Of a stretch of 8,747 nucleotides of DNA, positions 1 through 6,191 are shown in pieces. The DNA is from Chloroflexia bacterium. GTDB lineage: Bacteria > Chloroflexota > Chloroflexia > Thermomicrobiales > JALYUS01. Numbering within the stretch: the stretch's first letter is position 1; each line of letters starts with the position of its first letter. The stretch spans positions 1 through 8,747 of the forward strand of contig JAICJW010000179.1 in the NCBI GenBank assembly GCA_025928215.1. Direction: 5' to 3'. A program made the position numbers and the translations under genes. Under the pieces are notes generated by a model that saw only the letters and a program-made list of their open reading frames with translations, did no database searches and was not told the origin of the DNA.

Positions 1-112
1 ATTGATCACCGGCGGCCCGGCGGCGGCACCGGCGCTCCATCCCTTCCGCGCCACCCGCTGGGCGGAGAACGACCCGATCGGCACGCAGTACGCGGCAGGT
101 GTCCTCGCCTGA
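1..112 (+). CDS. C-terminal end of probable FAD-dependent oxidoreductase (DAO type), partial
   Basis: Only the last 36 codons lie in the window, read in the frame starting at base 2 and ending at TGA 110-112. The peptide ends with HPFRATRWAEND followed by PIGTQYAAGVLA. A segment of the form PFRxxRF/W about 25 residues from the C-terminus, preceded by a short LITGG-like helix end, is typical of D-amino-acid-oxidase/sarcosine-oxidase-type flavoproteins, where it closes the FAD domain. The coding call rests on an open frame with codon use like its neighbours and a stop followed by a clearly non-coding gap. The family call rests on this short tail only. No flavin-binding motif is visible because the N-terminus is outside the window, so another oxidoreductase family is possible. 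Confidence 0.5.
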   Translation, partial: LITGGPAAAPALHPFRATRWAENDPIGTQYAAGVLA

Positions 113-222
113 TTTCCCGATGTGCTTTGCCCCACGGTCAGTTACGCCATCGTTACGGAATGAGATCCTTTGCGGTATCACGTGCAATTCCGCGATACTT
201 CCCATAAGAATGAAAGTGATGG

Positions 223-351
223 ATGGAGATGGGTGTCCACAACCCCGAAATCGCGGAAGAGATCGCGCAGGAGACCTTCATGCGCGTCTGGCGCGGCGCG
301 CACTTCCAGAAACTCGCTATCCTCGCGTGGCAGGAGCCGTTTGAACGATAG
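223..351 (+). pseudogene. Remnant of ECF RNA polymerase sigma factor (region 2 fragment)
   Basis: A short open frame (ATG 223 or 229, stop TAG 349-351, about 40 codons) encodes NPEIAEEIAQETFMRVWRG at 241-297. This matches the sigma-70 region 2.2-2.3 helix of ECF sigma factors, whose usual form is DPxxAEDLxQETFLRVWR; that segment binds the core polymerase and contributes to promoter opening. The rest of a sigma factor (about 170-200 residues with region 4) is missing. Upstream, the frame is closed by TGA 217-219. Downstream the sequence departs from sigma at once (FQKLAILAWQEPFER, then stop). There is no convincing ribosome binding site. I read it as a decayed fragment, not a working gene. A chance match is possible but unlikely given the run of family-typical residues. 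Confidence 0.5.
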
Positions 352-363
352 CGAGCGATGGGG

Positions 364-392
364 TAGGCAAACCCGTTGCGCCGTGCTACACT
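364..392 (+). promoter_or_regulatory. Likely sigma-70 promoter of the ferredoxin gene
   Basis: TAGGCA at 364-369 (4/6 to the -35 consensus) and TACACT at 387-392 (4/6 to the -10 consensus) are separated by 17 bases. Transcription would begin near 399, giving a leader of about 65 nt before the ferredoxin start at 464. The site was found by eye in a non-coding gap directly upstream of an isolated gene. Confidence 0.4.
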
Positions 393-447
393 CGCGGCCA
401 TAACGTACGTGCGGTATCGAACCAGCGGACGTCGGTGTTCATGGTCC

Positions 448-455
448 GGGGAGGA
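448..455 (+). promoter_or_regulatory. Ribosome binding site of the ferredoxin gene
   Basis: GGGGAGGA lies eight bases before ATG 464 and fixes that start codon. No other in-frame start has a comparable site. Confidence 0.75.
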
Positions 456-463
456 AATACGCG

Positions 464-706
464 ATGGCCTATATCATTGCTGAACCGTGTATCGGAGTGA
501 AGGACGCGTCCTGTGTCGAGGTCTGCCCCGTGGACTGCATCCACGCGACGGACAGCGACGATATGTACTACATTGACCCGAACGAGTGTATCGACTGTGG
601 CGTCTGCGCGCCGGAATGCCCGGTCGAGGCGATCTTCTTCGAGCCGGACCTGCCGGACGAGTGGAAGCGGTTCATCCAGATCAACGCCGACTACTTCAAA
701 AAGTAA
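464..706 (+). CDS. Seven-iron ferredoxin, [3Fe-4S][4Fe-4S] type
   Basis: This 80-residue cytoplasmic protein is a small acidic electron carrier. The cysteines have the spacing of 7Fe ferredoxins of the Azotobacter FdI / Thermus type. C9, C17 and C52 fit the [3Fe-4S] cluster. C21 (followed by Pro), C42, C45 and C48 fit the [4Fe-4S] cluster, and C25 is the usual extra cysteine. The residue three after C9, which would be the fourth ligand in an 8Fe protein, is V12, so 3Fe at that site is expected. The start EPCIGVKDASCVEVCPV and the tail (LPDEWKRFIQINADYF) closely match my memory of the Thermus protein, and full length is present. A promoter lies upstream and an intrinsic terminator follows 14 bases after the stop, so it is probably transcribed alone. 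Its redox partner is not evident; the neighbouring flavoprotein is possible but unproven. Confidence 0.95.
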   Translation: MAYIIAEPCIGVKDASCVEVCPVDCIHATDSDDMYYIDPNECIDCGVCAPECPVEAIFFEPDLPDEWKRFIQINADYFKK

Positions 707-720
707 GAGCGATTCCTCAC

Positions 721-749
721 GCCGCCCCTGATCAGGGGCGGCAATTTTT
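721..749 (+). terminator. Intrinsic terminator after the ferredoxin gene
   Basis: Bases 721-742 form a perfect 22-base palindrome (GCCGCCCCTGA and its complement TCAGGGGCGGC), followed by AATTTTTC and then CGTTTTCC. This is a strong GC stem with a T-tract on the + strand, 14 bases after the ferredoxin stop. There is no matching T-tract on the - strand side, so it acts for + transcription. Confidence 0.85.
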
Positions 750-780
750 CGTTTTCCCATCCGCAATCGCCGGCTTGCGG

Positions 781-821
781 CACTCCCCACAAAAGGAGTG
801 GCCCGCGTAATTGTGGGCTTT
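781..821 (+). other. Overlapping hairpins in the dipeptidase upstream region
   Basis: Two stems share bases and cannot form together. One is CACTCC 781-786 with GGAGTG 795-800 (6 bp, 8-nt loop). The other is CCCACAA 786-792 with TTGTGGG 811-817 (7 bp, 18-nt loop), followed by CTTTTCC. The second could be a weak back-up terminator for the ferredoxin transcript. The pair could also be a chance arrangement or a remnant of an attenuator. No known riboswitch consensus is recognised. Confidence 0.3.
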
Positions 822-825
822 TCCG

Positions 826-854
826 TTGCCCCACCGTGATGCCCATGATACGCT
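826..854 (+). promoter_or_regulatory. Possible promoter of the dipeptidase gene
   Basis: TTGCCC at 826-831 (4/6 to -35) and TACGCT at 849-854 (3/6 to -10) are 17 bases apart, placing a start near 861 and a leader of about 40 nt before ATG 902. The -10 is weak. The call is supported mainly by position between a strong terminator and the next gene. Confidence 0.25.
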
Positions 855-901
855 CTCCCCCAGTGCATCACCTGTGTGTCACTGCCTACACGGAGGGAAA
901 A

Positions 902-2293
902 ATGAGCGACACCGCCTGTGACGCCTACCTGAAGGAACACGACGCGCGCCACCTGGAAGAATTGCAGACGCTCCTCCGCATGCCGAGCATCAGTAGCCTG
1001 CCCGAACACCGGGAGGACATGCGCCACGCGGCGGAATGGGTCGCGGATCAACTGCGGACGCTCGGCGCGCGCGATGTCGCGCTCCTGACGACGAACGGCA
1101 ACCCGGTCGTCTACGGTCTCTGGCCCGCTCCGGCGGGCGCGCCGACGGCGATTCTCTATGGCCATTACGATGTGCAGCCGCCCGATCCGCTCGACCTCTG
1201 GGAGACCCCGCCCTTCGAGCCGACCGTGCGGAACGGGCGGCTCTACGCGCGCGGCGCGGCGGACGACAAGGGCAATATGTTCGCGGCGATCAAGGGGATC
1301 GAGGCGTATCTCGCCGTCCACGGCAGCCTGCCTATCGGCCTCAAATGCATGTTTGAGGGTGAGGAGGAGATCGGCTCGCCGAACCTGCACCAGTTCGTCC
1401 GCGACAATGCCGCCCTGCTCGCCGCCGATTTCACCCTCTCGGCGGACGGCGGTAGGTGGGGGCCGGACAGCCCCTCGCTGACCGTCAGCGCGAAGGGAAT
1501 CGCCGCCTGTCAGATTGACTTGCGCACCGCCAATACGGACCTCCACTCCGGTCAGCACGGCGCGGCAACCCCGAATGCCGTCGAGGCGCTCGCCCGCCTC
1601 GTCACGACGATGCACGACGACGCAGGCCGCGTGACCGTCGCGGGTTTCTATGACCCCGTCCGCGACCTGACGGCGGCGGAGCGGGCACAGATCGCCGCCG
1701 TCCCGTTCGATGAGGGGGAATACCAGAAAGAACTTGACCTTCCCGCCCTCTGGGGCGAGCCGGGATATACCGTTAATGAGCGGCGCGGCGCACGCCCGAC
1801 CCTCGACCTGAACGGCATCTGGGGCGGCTTCACCGGCGAGGGATTGAAGACGGTCACGCCCTCCGAGGCACACGCGAAGATCACCTGCCGCCTCGTTCCG
1901 AATCAGGAGCCGGACACGGTCCTGGACGCGATCGAGGCGCATATGAAGGCGCACTGCCCGCCCGGCGCGACGGCAACCCTGCGCCGCTTCCCCGGCGCGG
2001 CCCGCCCGTTCAGCATTCGCATGGACCATCCGGCCCTGCAGGCGGCGCGCGGCGTCCTCGCGGACCTCTACGGCAAGGAGCCACTCGTCATTCGTCTCGG
2101 CGGCACGCTGCCCATCGCGGAGACGCTGCAAACGACTATCGGCGCGGATATGGTCTTCTTCTCCTGGGGCATGCCGGGCGATCAAGTCCACGCGCCGAAC
2201 GAATCCTATCTGCTCGACGCCTTCATGATGTCCCGCCGCGCCTACTGCGCCCTCTTTCCCGCCCTCGCCGCGGCGTACCGAGAAACCAAATGA
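902..2293 (+). CDS. M20 family metallopeptidase, dipeptidase (CNDP/DapE-like)
   Basis: This 463-residue protein is a di-zinc cytosolic hydrolase expected to cleave dipeptides or related N-acyl amino acids. All M20 motifs are present. GHYDVQPPDP has metal ligand H88 and D90. ARGAADDKG carries the bridging aspartate D121. FEGEEEIGS has the catalytic base E155 and ligand E156. ADGG has D182. The lid-domain DLHSGQHG has H215, and near the C-terminus QVHAPNE supplies H430. The DVQPxDPxxLWxxxPFEP and WGGFTGEG signatures point to the carnosine-dipeptidase-like subgroup; length fits. An in-frame ATG at 836 would add 22 residues, but GGAGGG at 892-897 sits just before ATG 902, so 902 is preferred. The last codons (Glu-Thr-Lys) and the TGA lie inside the left end of an inverted-repeat element shared with the next gap. 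Substrate is unknown; the neighbouring opine-dehydrogenase-like gene suggests amino acid derivatives. Confidence 0.92.
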   Translation: MSDTACDAYLKEHDARHLEELQTLLRMPSISSLPEHREDMRHAAEWVADQLRTLGARDVALLTTNGNPVVYGLWPAPAGAPTAILYGHYDVQPPDPLDLWETPPFEPTVRNGRLYARGAADDKGNMFAAIKGIEAYLAVHGSLPIGLKCMFEGEEEIGSPNLHQFVRDNAALLAADFTLSADGGRWGPDSPSLTVSAKGIAACQIDLRTANTDLHSGQHGAATPNAVEALARLVTTMHDDAGRVTVAGFYDPVRDLTAAERAQIAAVPFDEGEYQKELDLPALWGEPGYTVNERRGARPTLDLNGIWGGFTGEGLKTVTPSEAHAKITCRLVPNQEPDTVLDAIEAHMKAHCPPGATATLRRFPGAARPFSIRMDHPALQAARGVLADLYGKEPLVIRLGGTLPIAETLQTTIGADMVFFSWGMPGDQVHAPNESYLLDAFMMSRRAYCALFPALAAAYRETK

Positions 2294-2386
2294 ACCGCAG
2301 AGACGCAGAGGGCGCAGAGAAAGAGAGAAAATTCTTGTTTCCTTCCCTCTTTTCCCTCTCTGCGTCTCTGCGGCTCAATCGTTCTC
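2282..2386. repeat. Intergenic inverted-repeat element, copy 1
   Basis: The left arm TGAACCGCAGAGACGCAGAG at 2291-2310 pairs with 2358-2377, with one mismatch (position 2374). The interior is purine-rich on the left and pyrimidine-rich on the right, so the stem may extend weakly. Direct similarity to copy 2 runs from 2282, inside the last codons of the dipeptidase gene, to about 2322 on the left, and from 2360 to 2386 on the right (27 bases, 2 mismatches). It ends seven bases before the next ribosome binding site. From memory, sequences like ACCGCAGAGACGCAGAG recur between genes in several bacterial phyla. No transposase is present. It could act as an RNA hairpin that attenuates or stabilises the transcript. 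Confidence 0.8.
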
Positions 2387-2392
2387 CGTATC

Positions 2393-2399
2393 GGAGGGG
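2393..2399 (+). promoter_or_regulatory. Ribosome binding site of the opine dehydrogenase-like gene
   Basis: GGAGGGG at 2393-2399 is followed directly by ATGATG. Spacing from its GGAGG core favours the second ATG (2403; five bases) over the first (2400; two bases). Confidence 0.6.
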
Positions 2400-2402
2400 A
2401 TG

Positions 2403-3500
2403 ATGATTGAGCGACGGGTGGCAGTGCTGGGTGGCGGGAATACGGGGTTCGCGCTGGCGGCGAATTTGCAGTTGCGCGGCTTCGCCGTGACGTTGTGGGA
2501 GATTCCCGAACACGGCGGGACGCTCGCGCCACTGAAGGACGGGGCGATCCGCCTCACCGGCGTCGCGGAGCAGGGAACGGCGCAGATTCACTATGTCACG
2601 ACGGACATCGCGGAAACGATGGCCGCGAATGATCTGCTGCTCGTGCCGGTGCCATCGTACGCGCACCGGGCGTTCGCCGCCGCGTGCGTGCCACACTTGC
2701 GGCCGGGGCATGTCATCGTGCTAACGCCGGGGAATATGGGCACGCTCGCCTTCGCGGCGGCGGCCCGCGCGGCAGGGAAACTGGACGGCGTCGTCGTTGC
2801 GGAGGCGGACACGGCGCCCTATGTCTGCCGCAAACTTGCGCCGGACCACGTCCACATCTGGGGCGTCGTCTCCGGCCTCGGCGTTGCCGCCTTCCCCGCG
2901 CAAGAGAATGGTCGCCTGCTCGAATTGCTGGCGGACCTCTTTCCCGGCGTACGTGCGTATCCGCATGTCGTCGCTTGCGGCCTCTCGGCAGGCAATCCGA
3001 TCCTTCACCCCGCCGGGGTGCTGCTGAATGCCGGGCGCGTCGAGTACGCGCGGGGTGATTTCTATTTCTACGAGGAGGGTGTGACGCCCGGCGTCGTGCG
3101 GGCGATCAAAGCGGTGGACGCCGAGCGGCTCTCTCTCGGCACGCGGCTCGGCCTCCGTTTGGAGCCTGTCGAGGAGATCTACTGGCAGGGTGGCTTTGGC
3201 CCGCGCGGCGATCTCTGGGCGACGATCAACGGCAGCCGGATGCTCACGCAACTGCGCGCCCCCGGCTCACTGGACAGCCGCTGGCTCCTCGAAGACATCC
3301 CCTACGGCATCGCAACATGGTCGGCCCTCGGCACGCAATTTGATGTCCCGACACCGGTGATGTCGGCGCTCACCGATCTCGGCACGGCGGTCACGGGTCA
3401 GGACCTCCGCGCCGCCACCCGCACCCCCGCCGATCTCGGCATCGCGCACTACGATGACAATGCCCTGGCGCACTACCTGACGACGGGCGAAACTAATTGA
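2403..3500 (+). CDS. NAD/NADP-dependent octopine/nopaline (opine) dehydrogenase family protein
   Basis: This 365-residue protein (start at the second of two adjacent ATGs) belongs to the family that reductively couples an amino acid and an alpha-keto acid into an opine, or reverses this, with NAD(P)H. The N-terminal Rossmann domain shows VAVLGGGNTGFALA at about 6-19. The C-terminal ODH domain shows the family block NPILHPAGVLLNAGRVEYA (about 198-216), then YFYEEGVTPGVVRAIKAVDAER, then SRWLLEDIPYG (292-302) and a VPTPVMSALTDLG tail. H202, R293 and D298 align with the His/Arg/Asp active-site set I recall for Arthrobacter opine dehydrogenase. Length is normal and it appears intact. It follows the dipeptidase across an inverted-repeat element, and its own last codons (Glu-Thr-Asn) and TGA lie in a second copy. 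Real substrates are unknown; family members also serve in metallophore synthesis, but no nicotianamine-synthase-like partner is visible. Confidence 0.9.
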   Translation: MIERRVAVLGGGNTGFALAANLQLRGFAVTLWEIPEHGGTLAPLKDGAIRLTGVAEQGTAQIHYVTTDIAETMAANDLLLVPVPSYAHRAFAAACVPHLRPGHVIVLTPGNMGTLAFAAAARAAGKLDGVVVAEADTAPYVCRKLAPDHVHIWGVVSGLGVAAFPAQENGRLLELLADLFPGVRAYPHVVACGLSAGNPILHPAGVLLNAGRVEYARGDFYFYEEGVTPGVVRAIKAVDAERLSLGTRLGLRLEPVEEIYWQGGFGPRGDLWATINGSRMLTQLRAPGSLDSRWLLEDIPYGIATWSALGTQFDVPTPVMSALTDLGTAVTGQDLRAATRTPADLGIAHYDDNALAHYLTTGETN

Positions 3501-3654
3501 ACCGCAGAGACGCGGAGGACGCGGAGAAAACGCGAAGAAGAAGAGGTAAGATAGAAGAGACAGACCTTTGAGAGCATAACGGGCCTCCGATTATTCCCTT
3601 CGTTCTTCTCTTCCCTCTCTGCGTCCTCTGCGTCTCTGCGGTTCAATCGTTTTC
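3489..3654. repeat. Intergenic inverted-repeat element, copy 2
   Basis: The terminal arm ATTGAACCGCAGAGACGC at 3496-3513 is perfectly complementary to 3630-3647. Allowing two mismatches the pairing extends to about 31 bases per arm. It has the same orientation and context as copy 1: the left end overlaps the last three codons and TGA of the upstream gene, and the right end abuts the next AGGAGG. It is about 60 bases longer than copy 1; the extra bases (roughly 3540-3600) are unpaired and AT-richer. The left 41 bases match copy 1 with about five mismatches. Confidence 0.8.
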
Positions 3655-3663
3655 AGGAGGTGA
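3655..3663 (+). promoter_or_regulatory. Ribosome binding site of the aldo/keto reductase gene
   Basis: AGGAGGTGA matches the 16S anti-Shine-Dalgarno sequence over nine bases. The GGAGG core ends seven bases before ATG 3668. It begins immediately after the end of inverted-repeat copy 2. Confidence 0.8.
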
Positions 3664-3667
3664 TGGC

Positions 3668-4576
3668 ATGCAGTACCGGACACTGGGCAAGACGGGCGAG
3701 CAGGTGAGCGCGATCGGGTTGGGCGGGGCGCACATCGCGCGACCGCAGGACCCGGCGGAGACGACCCGGTTGATCCATGCCGCGATTGATGGCGGCCTGA
3801 CCTTCATGGACAACTGCTGGGATTATCACAGCGGGCAGGCCGAGGTGAAGATGGGCCATGCCCTGCGCGGCGGCTACCGCGAGCGCGTCTTTCTGATGAC
3901 GAAGATTGACGGCCAATCGCGCGAGGCCGCCGCCGCCCAGATTGACCAGTGCCTCGAACGATTGCAAACCGACCACATTGATCTGATGCAACTGCATGAG
4001 ATGATCCGCATGGACGACCCGGAGCGCGTCTTCGCCCCAAACGGCGCGATCGAGGCGCTGGTCGCGGCGCGAGCGGCGGGCAAAATCCGCTACATTGGCT
4101 TCACCGGCCACAAGAACCCCCACATCCACCTGAAGATGCTCGATCAGGGGTTCGACTTCGATACCGTTCAGATGCCGCTCAATGTCATTGACTACCATCA
4201 CAACAGTTTTCAGGCATTGGTGCTGCCCGTGCTCGTCGAGCGCACTATCGGCGTACTCGGCATGAAGCCGCTCGCCTCCGGTCGCCTCCCCAAAGAGGGG
4301 ACGATCACCGCTGAGGAATGCCTGCGCTATGCGCTCACCCTGCCCACCTCCGTCGTCATCACCGGCTGCGAGAACGCGCGCGATCTGGAGCAGGCGCTCC
4401 GCGTCGGCGACACCTTTCGTCCGTTTAGCCGCGCCGAGATGGACGATTTGCAGCGGCGCGCCACCGCCGTGGATGGTGCGGACGGCGGCATGATCGAAGG
4501 CTGGAAGACGACCGAGGATTTCGACGGCACCGTCAAGAACCCGCACTGGATGACGACCGCGAGCGTCACGGCGTAG
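3668..4576 (+). CDS. Aldo/keto reductase family oxidoreductase
   Basis: This 302-residue TIM-barrel protein is expected to reduce an aldehyde or ketone with NAD(P)H in the cytoplasm. The full catalytic tetrad is visible. D48 and Y53 lie in GGLTFMDNCWDYHSGQAE (family signature), K79 in FLMTKIDG, and H110 in IDLMQLHE. The cofactor end of the barrel shows GVLGMKPLASGRL (195-207) and VITGCENARDLEQAL (230-244), a typical AKR dinucleotide phosphate region. There is no C-terminal cysteine cluster, so it is not the Fe-S-fused type. The start is fixed by a near-perfect ribosome binding site. It is the third gene of a co-oriented set with the dipeptidase and opine-dehydrogenase-like genes. It converges with the flavoprotein gene with only 20 bases between stop codons and no obvious terminator there. 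Substrate cannot be told from sequence. Confidence 0.92.
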   Translation: MQYRTLGKTGEQVSAIGLGGAHIARPQDPAETTRLIHAAIDGGLTFMDNCWDYHSGQAEVKMGHALRGGYRERVFLMTKIDGQSREAAAAQIDQCLERLQTDHIDLMQLHEMIRMDDPERVFAPNGAIEALVAARAAGKIRYIGFTGHKNPHIHLKMLDQGFDFDTVQMPLNVIDYHHNSFQALVLPVLVERTIGVLGMKPLASGRLPKEGTITAEECLRYALTLPTSVVITGCENARDLEQALRVGDTFRPFSRAEMDDLQRRATAVDGADGGMIEGWKTTEDFDGTVKNPHWMTTASVTA

Positions 4577-4596
4577 ATTGTCGCCCTCCTGCCGTC

Positions 4597-6081
4597 TTAT
4601 GCGCGCGCCCATTGCCCCGCGCTCGTTCCCGCACGGCGACCGAAGACCGCGCCGCTGGTGAGGCCGCTCCCGCCGGGGTAGTTCGAGAAGAAGAGGCCGC
4701 CGACCAATTCCCCGGCGGCATGGAGGCCGGGGATCGGGCGATCCGCGCGGTCGAGGACGCGGGCGCCACTGTCCACCTTGACGCCGCCGAAGGTGAAGGT
4801 GATCCCGCAGGTGATACCGAAGGCAAGATAGGGCGGCGTGTCGAGCGGCAGCGCCCAATTGCTCTTTGGCGGCACGATCCCGACGGTCCGCACGCCGTCC
4901 TTGATCGCCGGGTTGAAGTCGCCGGGCTGGATGGCGGCGTTGAAGGCGGCCACCGTTTCGTCCAGCGCGTCGGGGTTCAGGCCGAGGCGCGCGGCGAGAT
5001 CGCGGATCGTCCCCGCTTCATAGCGCGAGACGCCGGGCGCGGTGTACTCGTCCTGCCGAAGCAGCGGGTCTGTCTTCGCGTCGAAGAGCTGCCAGGCGAT
5101 GGCGCCGGGTTGCTTGAGAATTTCCGCGCCGTACTTCGCGTAGGTGTAATTACGGAAATCCGCGCCCTCATCGAGGAACCGCTTCGCGTCGCGGTTGACG
5201 ACGATACCGATGGGATAGGACTGCTTCGAGAAGCGGTGCGCGATCTCGCGGTCGCCGGTCGGCGGTGCGCCCGCGTCCCACTGGATGGCGTGGCAACCGC
5301 TCCAGTGGCCGTAGGGTTGCGCGCCCGCGTCCAGCGCCATCTGGAGGACTTCGCCGGTGTTGTACGGCGTGCCGCGCACCTTCGCGACATCCCAGTTCGG
5401 CCCGAGGTAGGCGGCGCGCCGCATCGGGTCCGCCTCAAAGCCGCCGCTTGCCAGCACCACCGCCCCCGCCGCGATCTGCTCGCGCCCGTCCGGCCCATCC
5501 ACGATGACGCCCGTCACCGCGCCGCGATCGTCCCGCAGCAACCCGACGACCGCGCTGTCGTAGCGAATGGCGATGCCGCTGGCAAGCGCGGCGGCGGTGT
5601 GCTGGGCGATCAGCCCCTTCCCCTCACCGACGGTGCCGAGCGGCAGGTTGCCGAAGTAGCGCGATTTGCCCGCCACGCGGAACGACTGCCGCTCCTCCAT
5701 CAGTTTCCAGCGGATGCCCTTCGCATGCATCCACCGCACGACCGCCGCCGCGTCATGGACGAGGATTCCGGCCAGCGCGCGGTCGCATCGCCCGTCCGTG
5801 ACGCGCACCATATCGGTCATGAACTGTTCCGGGCTGTAGGGAGGCAACTCAACTTCCGCCGCTTGCGCGTCGGTCAGGTCATCGAGGATCGGGCGCAGAT
5901 CGTCGAGCGAGCGGAACGTCGTCCGCGTCGCACCCGCCGTGAAGTAACTGTTCCCACCGGCCCAGGCGCGTGGCGCTTTCTCGACGATCAGCACGCGCTC
6001 GCTATGCTCCCGCGCCGCGTGCGCCGCGCAAAATCCGGCATTCCCGCTCCCCACCACGACGACATCGTACCGCTCGGACAT
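4597..6081 (-). CDS. FAD-dependent dehydrogenase, tricarballylate dehydrogenase TcuA-like
   Basis: This 494-residue flavoprotein belongs to the fumarate reductase/succinate dehydrogenase flavoprotein superfamily. The N-terminal FAD-binding fold reads YDVVVVGSGNAGFCAAHAAREH (residues 5-26), with the adenosine-binding acid E34 and the GGNS motif at 42-45. AGAVVLASGGFEADP is the second flavin-contact segment. The C-terminal block GLHAAGE (452-458) followed by YPGGSGLTSGAVFGRRAG closes the FAD site. The opening SGNAGFCAAHAARE and KAPRAWAGGNS strings resemble TcuA, which oxidises tricarballylate to cis-aconitate. No TcuB-like iron-sulfur/haem partner or TcuC transporter is present, so the substrate may be another carboxylate or 3-ketosteroid-like compound. 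An ATG 45 bases upstream (6126) is in frame, but GGGAGGAG three bases before ATG 6081 decides the start. No signal peptide is seen, so it is probably cytoplasmic. Confidence 0.85.
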   Translation of the reverse strand: MSERYDVVVVGSGNAGFCAAHAAREHSERVLIVEKAPRAWAGGNSYFTAGATRTTFRSLDDLRPILDDLTDAQAAEVELPPYSPEQFMTDMVRVTDGRCDRALAGILVHDAAAVVRWMHAKGIRWKLMEERQSFRVAGKSRYFGNLPLGTVGEGKGLIAQHTAAALASGIAIRYDSAVVGLLRDDRGAVTGVIVDGPDGREQIAAGAVVLASGGFEADPMRRAAYLGPNWDVAKVRGTPYNTGEVLQMALDAGAQPYGHWSGCHAIQWDAGAPPTGDREIAHRFSKQSYPIGIVVNRDAKRFLDEGADFRNYTYAKYGAEILKQPGAIAWQLFDAKTDPLLRQDEYTAPGVSRYEAGTIRDLAARLGLNPDALDETVAAFNAAIQPGDFNPAIKDGVRTVGIVPPKSNWALPLDTPPYLAFGITCGITFTFGGVKVDSGARVLDRADRPIPGLHAAGELVGGLFFSNYPGGSGLTSGAVFGRRAGTSAGQWARA

Positions 6082-6140
6082 TGCTCCTCCCATTGATAGC
6101 CAGCGATCGGCAGAAGAAAGCGCCATGCCGCCGGGCAGTC

Positions 6141-6170
6141 AGTATAGCAGGGCAAAGGCAGCGAACTCAG
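6141..6170 (-). promoter_or_regulatory. Likely promoter of the TcuA-like gene
   Basis: Read on the - strand, CTGAGT (6170-6165) and TATACT (6146-6141; 5/6 to the -10 consensus) are 18 bases apart. Transcription would start near 6134, with a leader of about 53 nt to ATG 6081. The -35 is weak but the -10 is good and the position fits. Confidence 0.4.
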
Positions 6171-6191
6171 CCCTCGGTCCCTTAAATGGAG

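Noticed and set aside
386..2191. 601-codon minus-strand open frame opposite the ferredoxin and dipeptidase genes
   Set aside because: It is antisense to two well-recognised proteins, crosses a terminator, and its translation is rich in Arg/Val/Ala with no family motif. Such shadows are common in GC-rich DNA.
3653..4858. 401-codon minus-strand open frame opposite the aldo/keto reductase gene
   Set aside because: It overlaps two real genes in another frame and shows no domain signature.
4612..6096. 494-codon plus-strand open frame opposite the TcuA-like gene
   Set aside because: The opposite strand encodes a clear flavoprotein with all FAD motifs; this frame is Arg-rich and motif-free.
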